From NCBI RefSeq assembly GCF_013277515.1, contig NZ_VMNB01000012.1, forward strand, positions 1 to 51,223: 51,223 bases of DNA, given 5' to 3'. Shown here piece by piece: positions 50,419-51,223 of the stretch. Within the stretch, counting starts at the first letter, position 1, and each line of letters starts with the position of its first letter. Under the pieces are notes generated by a model that worked only from the letters and a program-made list of their open reading frames with translations, ran no database searches and was not told the DNA's origin. This DNA comes from Streptococcus sp. k-402 (GTDB lineage: Bacteria; Bacillota; Bacilli; Lactobacillales; Streptococcaceae). The translations under genes and the position numbers were made by a program.

Positions 50419-51147
50419 ATGAAAACAAATGATATTGTCTACGGCGTCCACGCCGTTACCGAAGCCCTACTTGCAAATACTGGAAACAAACTCTACCTCC
50501 AAGAAGACCTCCGAGGTAAAAATGTTGAAAAAGTCAAGGAACTGGCTACAGAAAAGAAAGTGTCCATTTCTTGGACTTCAAAAAAATCCCTCTCTGAGAT
50601 GACTGAAGGTGCTGTTCACCAAGGTTTTGTTCTACGAGTGTCTGAATTTGCCTATAGCGAGCTGGATAACATCCTTGCAAAAACACGCCAAGAAGAAAAT
50701 CCACTTCTATTGATTCTGGATGGGTTAACTGACCCTCACAACCTAGGCTCCATCTTAAGAACCGCTGATGCGACCAATGTTTCAGGTGTCATCATTCCCA
50801 AACACCGTGCTGTCGGAGTAACTCCTGTCGTTGCCAAAACGGCCACAGGTGCTATTGAACACGTTCCAATTGCCCGAGTAACCAATCTGAGCCAAACTCT
50901 GGACAAACTCAAGGATGAAGGATTCTGGACCTTTGGAACGGATATGAATGGTACTCCGTGCCACAAGTGGAATACAAAAGGGAAAATCGCCCTCATCATC
51001 GGAAATGAAGGAAAAGGTATCTCTAGTAACATCAAAAAACAGGTTGATGAGATGATTACCATTCCGATGAATGGACATGTTCAAAGTCTCAATGCCAGTG
51101 TTGCTGCAGCCATTCTCATGTACGAAGTTTTTCGAAATAGACTATAA
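50419..51147 (+). CDS. rlmB: SPOUT 2'-O-ribose rRNA methyltransferase of the TrmH/RlmB family, 242 aa
   Basis: Methylates the ribose of a guanosine in 23S rRNA (G2251 in E. coli). The N-terminal substrate-binding domain starts NDIVYGVHAVTEAL, and the SPOUT domain has the three motifs: NLGSILRTAD, LIIGNEGKGIS and LNASVAAAILMYE. Length is normal. The frame is open 11 codons upstream, but that part is the def terminator and the promoter. The exact rRNA site is taken from the family. Confidence 0.9.
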   Translation: MKTNDIVYGVHAVTEALLANTGNKLYLQEDLRGKNVEKVKELATEKKVSISWTSKKSLSEMTEGAVHQGFVLRVSEFAYSELDNILAKTRQEENPLLLILDGLTDPHNLGSILRTADATNVSGVIIPKHRAVGVTPVVAKTATGAIEHVPIARVTNLSQTLDKLKDEGFWTFGTDMNGTPCHKWNTKGKIALIIGNEGKGISSNIKKQVDEMITIPMNGHVQSLNASVAAAILMYEVFRNRL

Positions 51148-51180
51148 AAAAGTTTCCAGTCATCTGATTGGAAACTTTTT
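51147..51180 (+). terminator. Terminator of rlmB
   Basis: A 12-base perfect stem AAAAAGTTTCCA / TGGAAACTTTTT with a 10-base loop, beginning at the stop codon. Confidence 0.85.
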
Positions 51181-51187
51181 ATGATTA

Positions 51188-51223
51188 TCTAGGAAGCTAG
51201 CCGTAGGTTGCTCAAAGCACTGC
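51188..51223. repeat. Start of a BOX element, cut by the window end
   Basis: TCTAGGAAGCTAGCCGTAGG and the following GTTGCTCAAAGCACTG match boxC and the adjoining sequence of pneumococcal BOX elements in the opposite orientation to 49557-49661. The rest lies outside the window. Confidence 0.7.

Overview
The window comes from a streptococcus of the mitis/pneumoniae group. The tmRNA carries the tag AKNNTSYALAA, there are BOX-type intergenic repeats, the surface proteins have YSIRK-type signals and LPNTG sorting motifs, and the order eno - yueI - glycerate kinase - serB - glgADCB - pulA - ligA agrees with my memory of the pneumococcal chromosome. I did no database search; names rest on motifs and family knowledge.

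Region 1 (about 236-13,270) is a phage satellite / PICI-like island next to eno. A leftward early block runs from a TTG-start Cro-like gene through small genes, an SF3 replication helicase, a terminase-small-subunit-like gene and an ArpU-like regulator. It ends against a scrap of a phage head gene. A rightward block holds a CI-like repressor, a lipoprotein, accessory genes and the tyrosine integrase. The accessory segment (9.6-11.8 kb) is the most interesting part. It has a protein with a PUA/EVE-like domain and a membrane segment, an unlisted small membrane peptide gene on the opposite strand, and a locus built like a type III toxin-antitoxin system: promoter, tandem 36-nt RNA repeats, hairpin terminator, then a PemK/MazF-like toxin. 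A further short structured RNA may follow. The left half carries unusual repeat arrays, including seven palindromes at regular spacing and an iteron-like array at the end of the helicase gene.

Region 2 (13.3-31.6 kb) is core chromosome: enolase, a YueI-like protein, glycerate kinase, a frameshifted serB, the glycogen operon glgBCDA behind a cre site, an intracellular pullulanase, ligA, an MFS exporter, an Rgg-like regulator and an ABC-F protein. Several of these genes have an extended -10 box exactly six bases before the ATG and so look leaderless.

Region 3 (31.7-43.8 kb) is a surface-protein island. Two LPNTG proteins (780 and about 2,213 residues) with nearly identical C-terminal ends lie between two almost identical, outward-facing Rpn-family nuclease genes. 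Each Rpn gene has a strong internal ribosome binding site that could make a short C-terminal protein. A (TA)11 tract sits directly before the ribosome binding site of the giant adhesin. A fragment of a third rpn copy, a BOX fragment and hairpins lie at the right edge.

Region 4 (43.8-51.2 kb) is core again: phosphoglucomutase, a thioredoxin-like protein, tmRNA, an SGNH hydrolase, a Cof-type HAD phosphatase, a CapA-like protein, a BOX element, peptide deformylase, an RlmB-type rRNA methyltransferase and the start of another BOX element.
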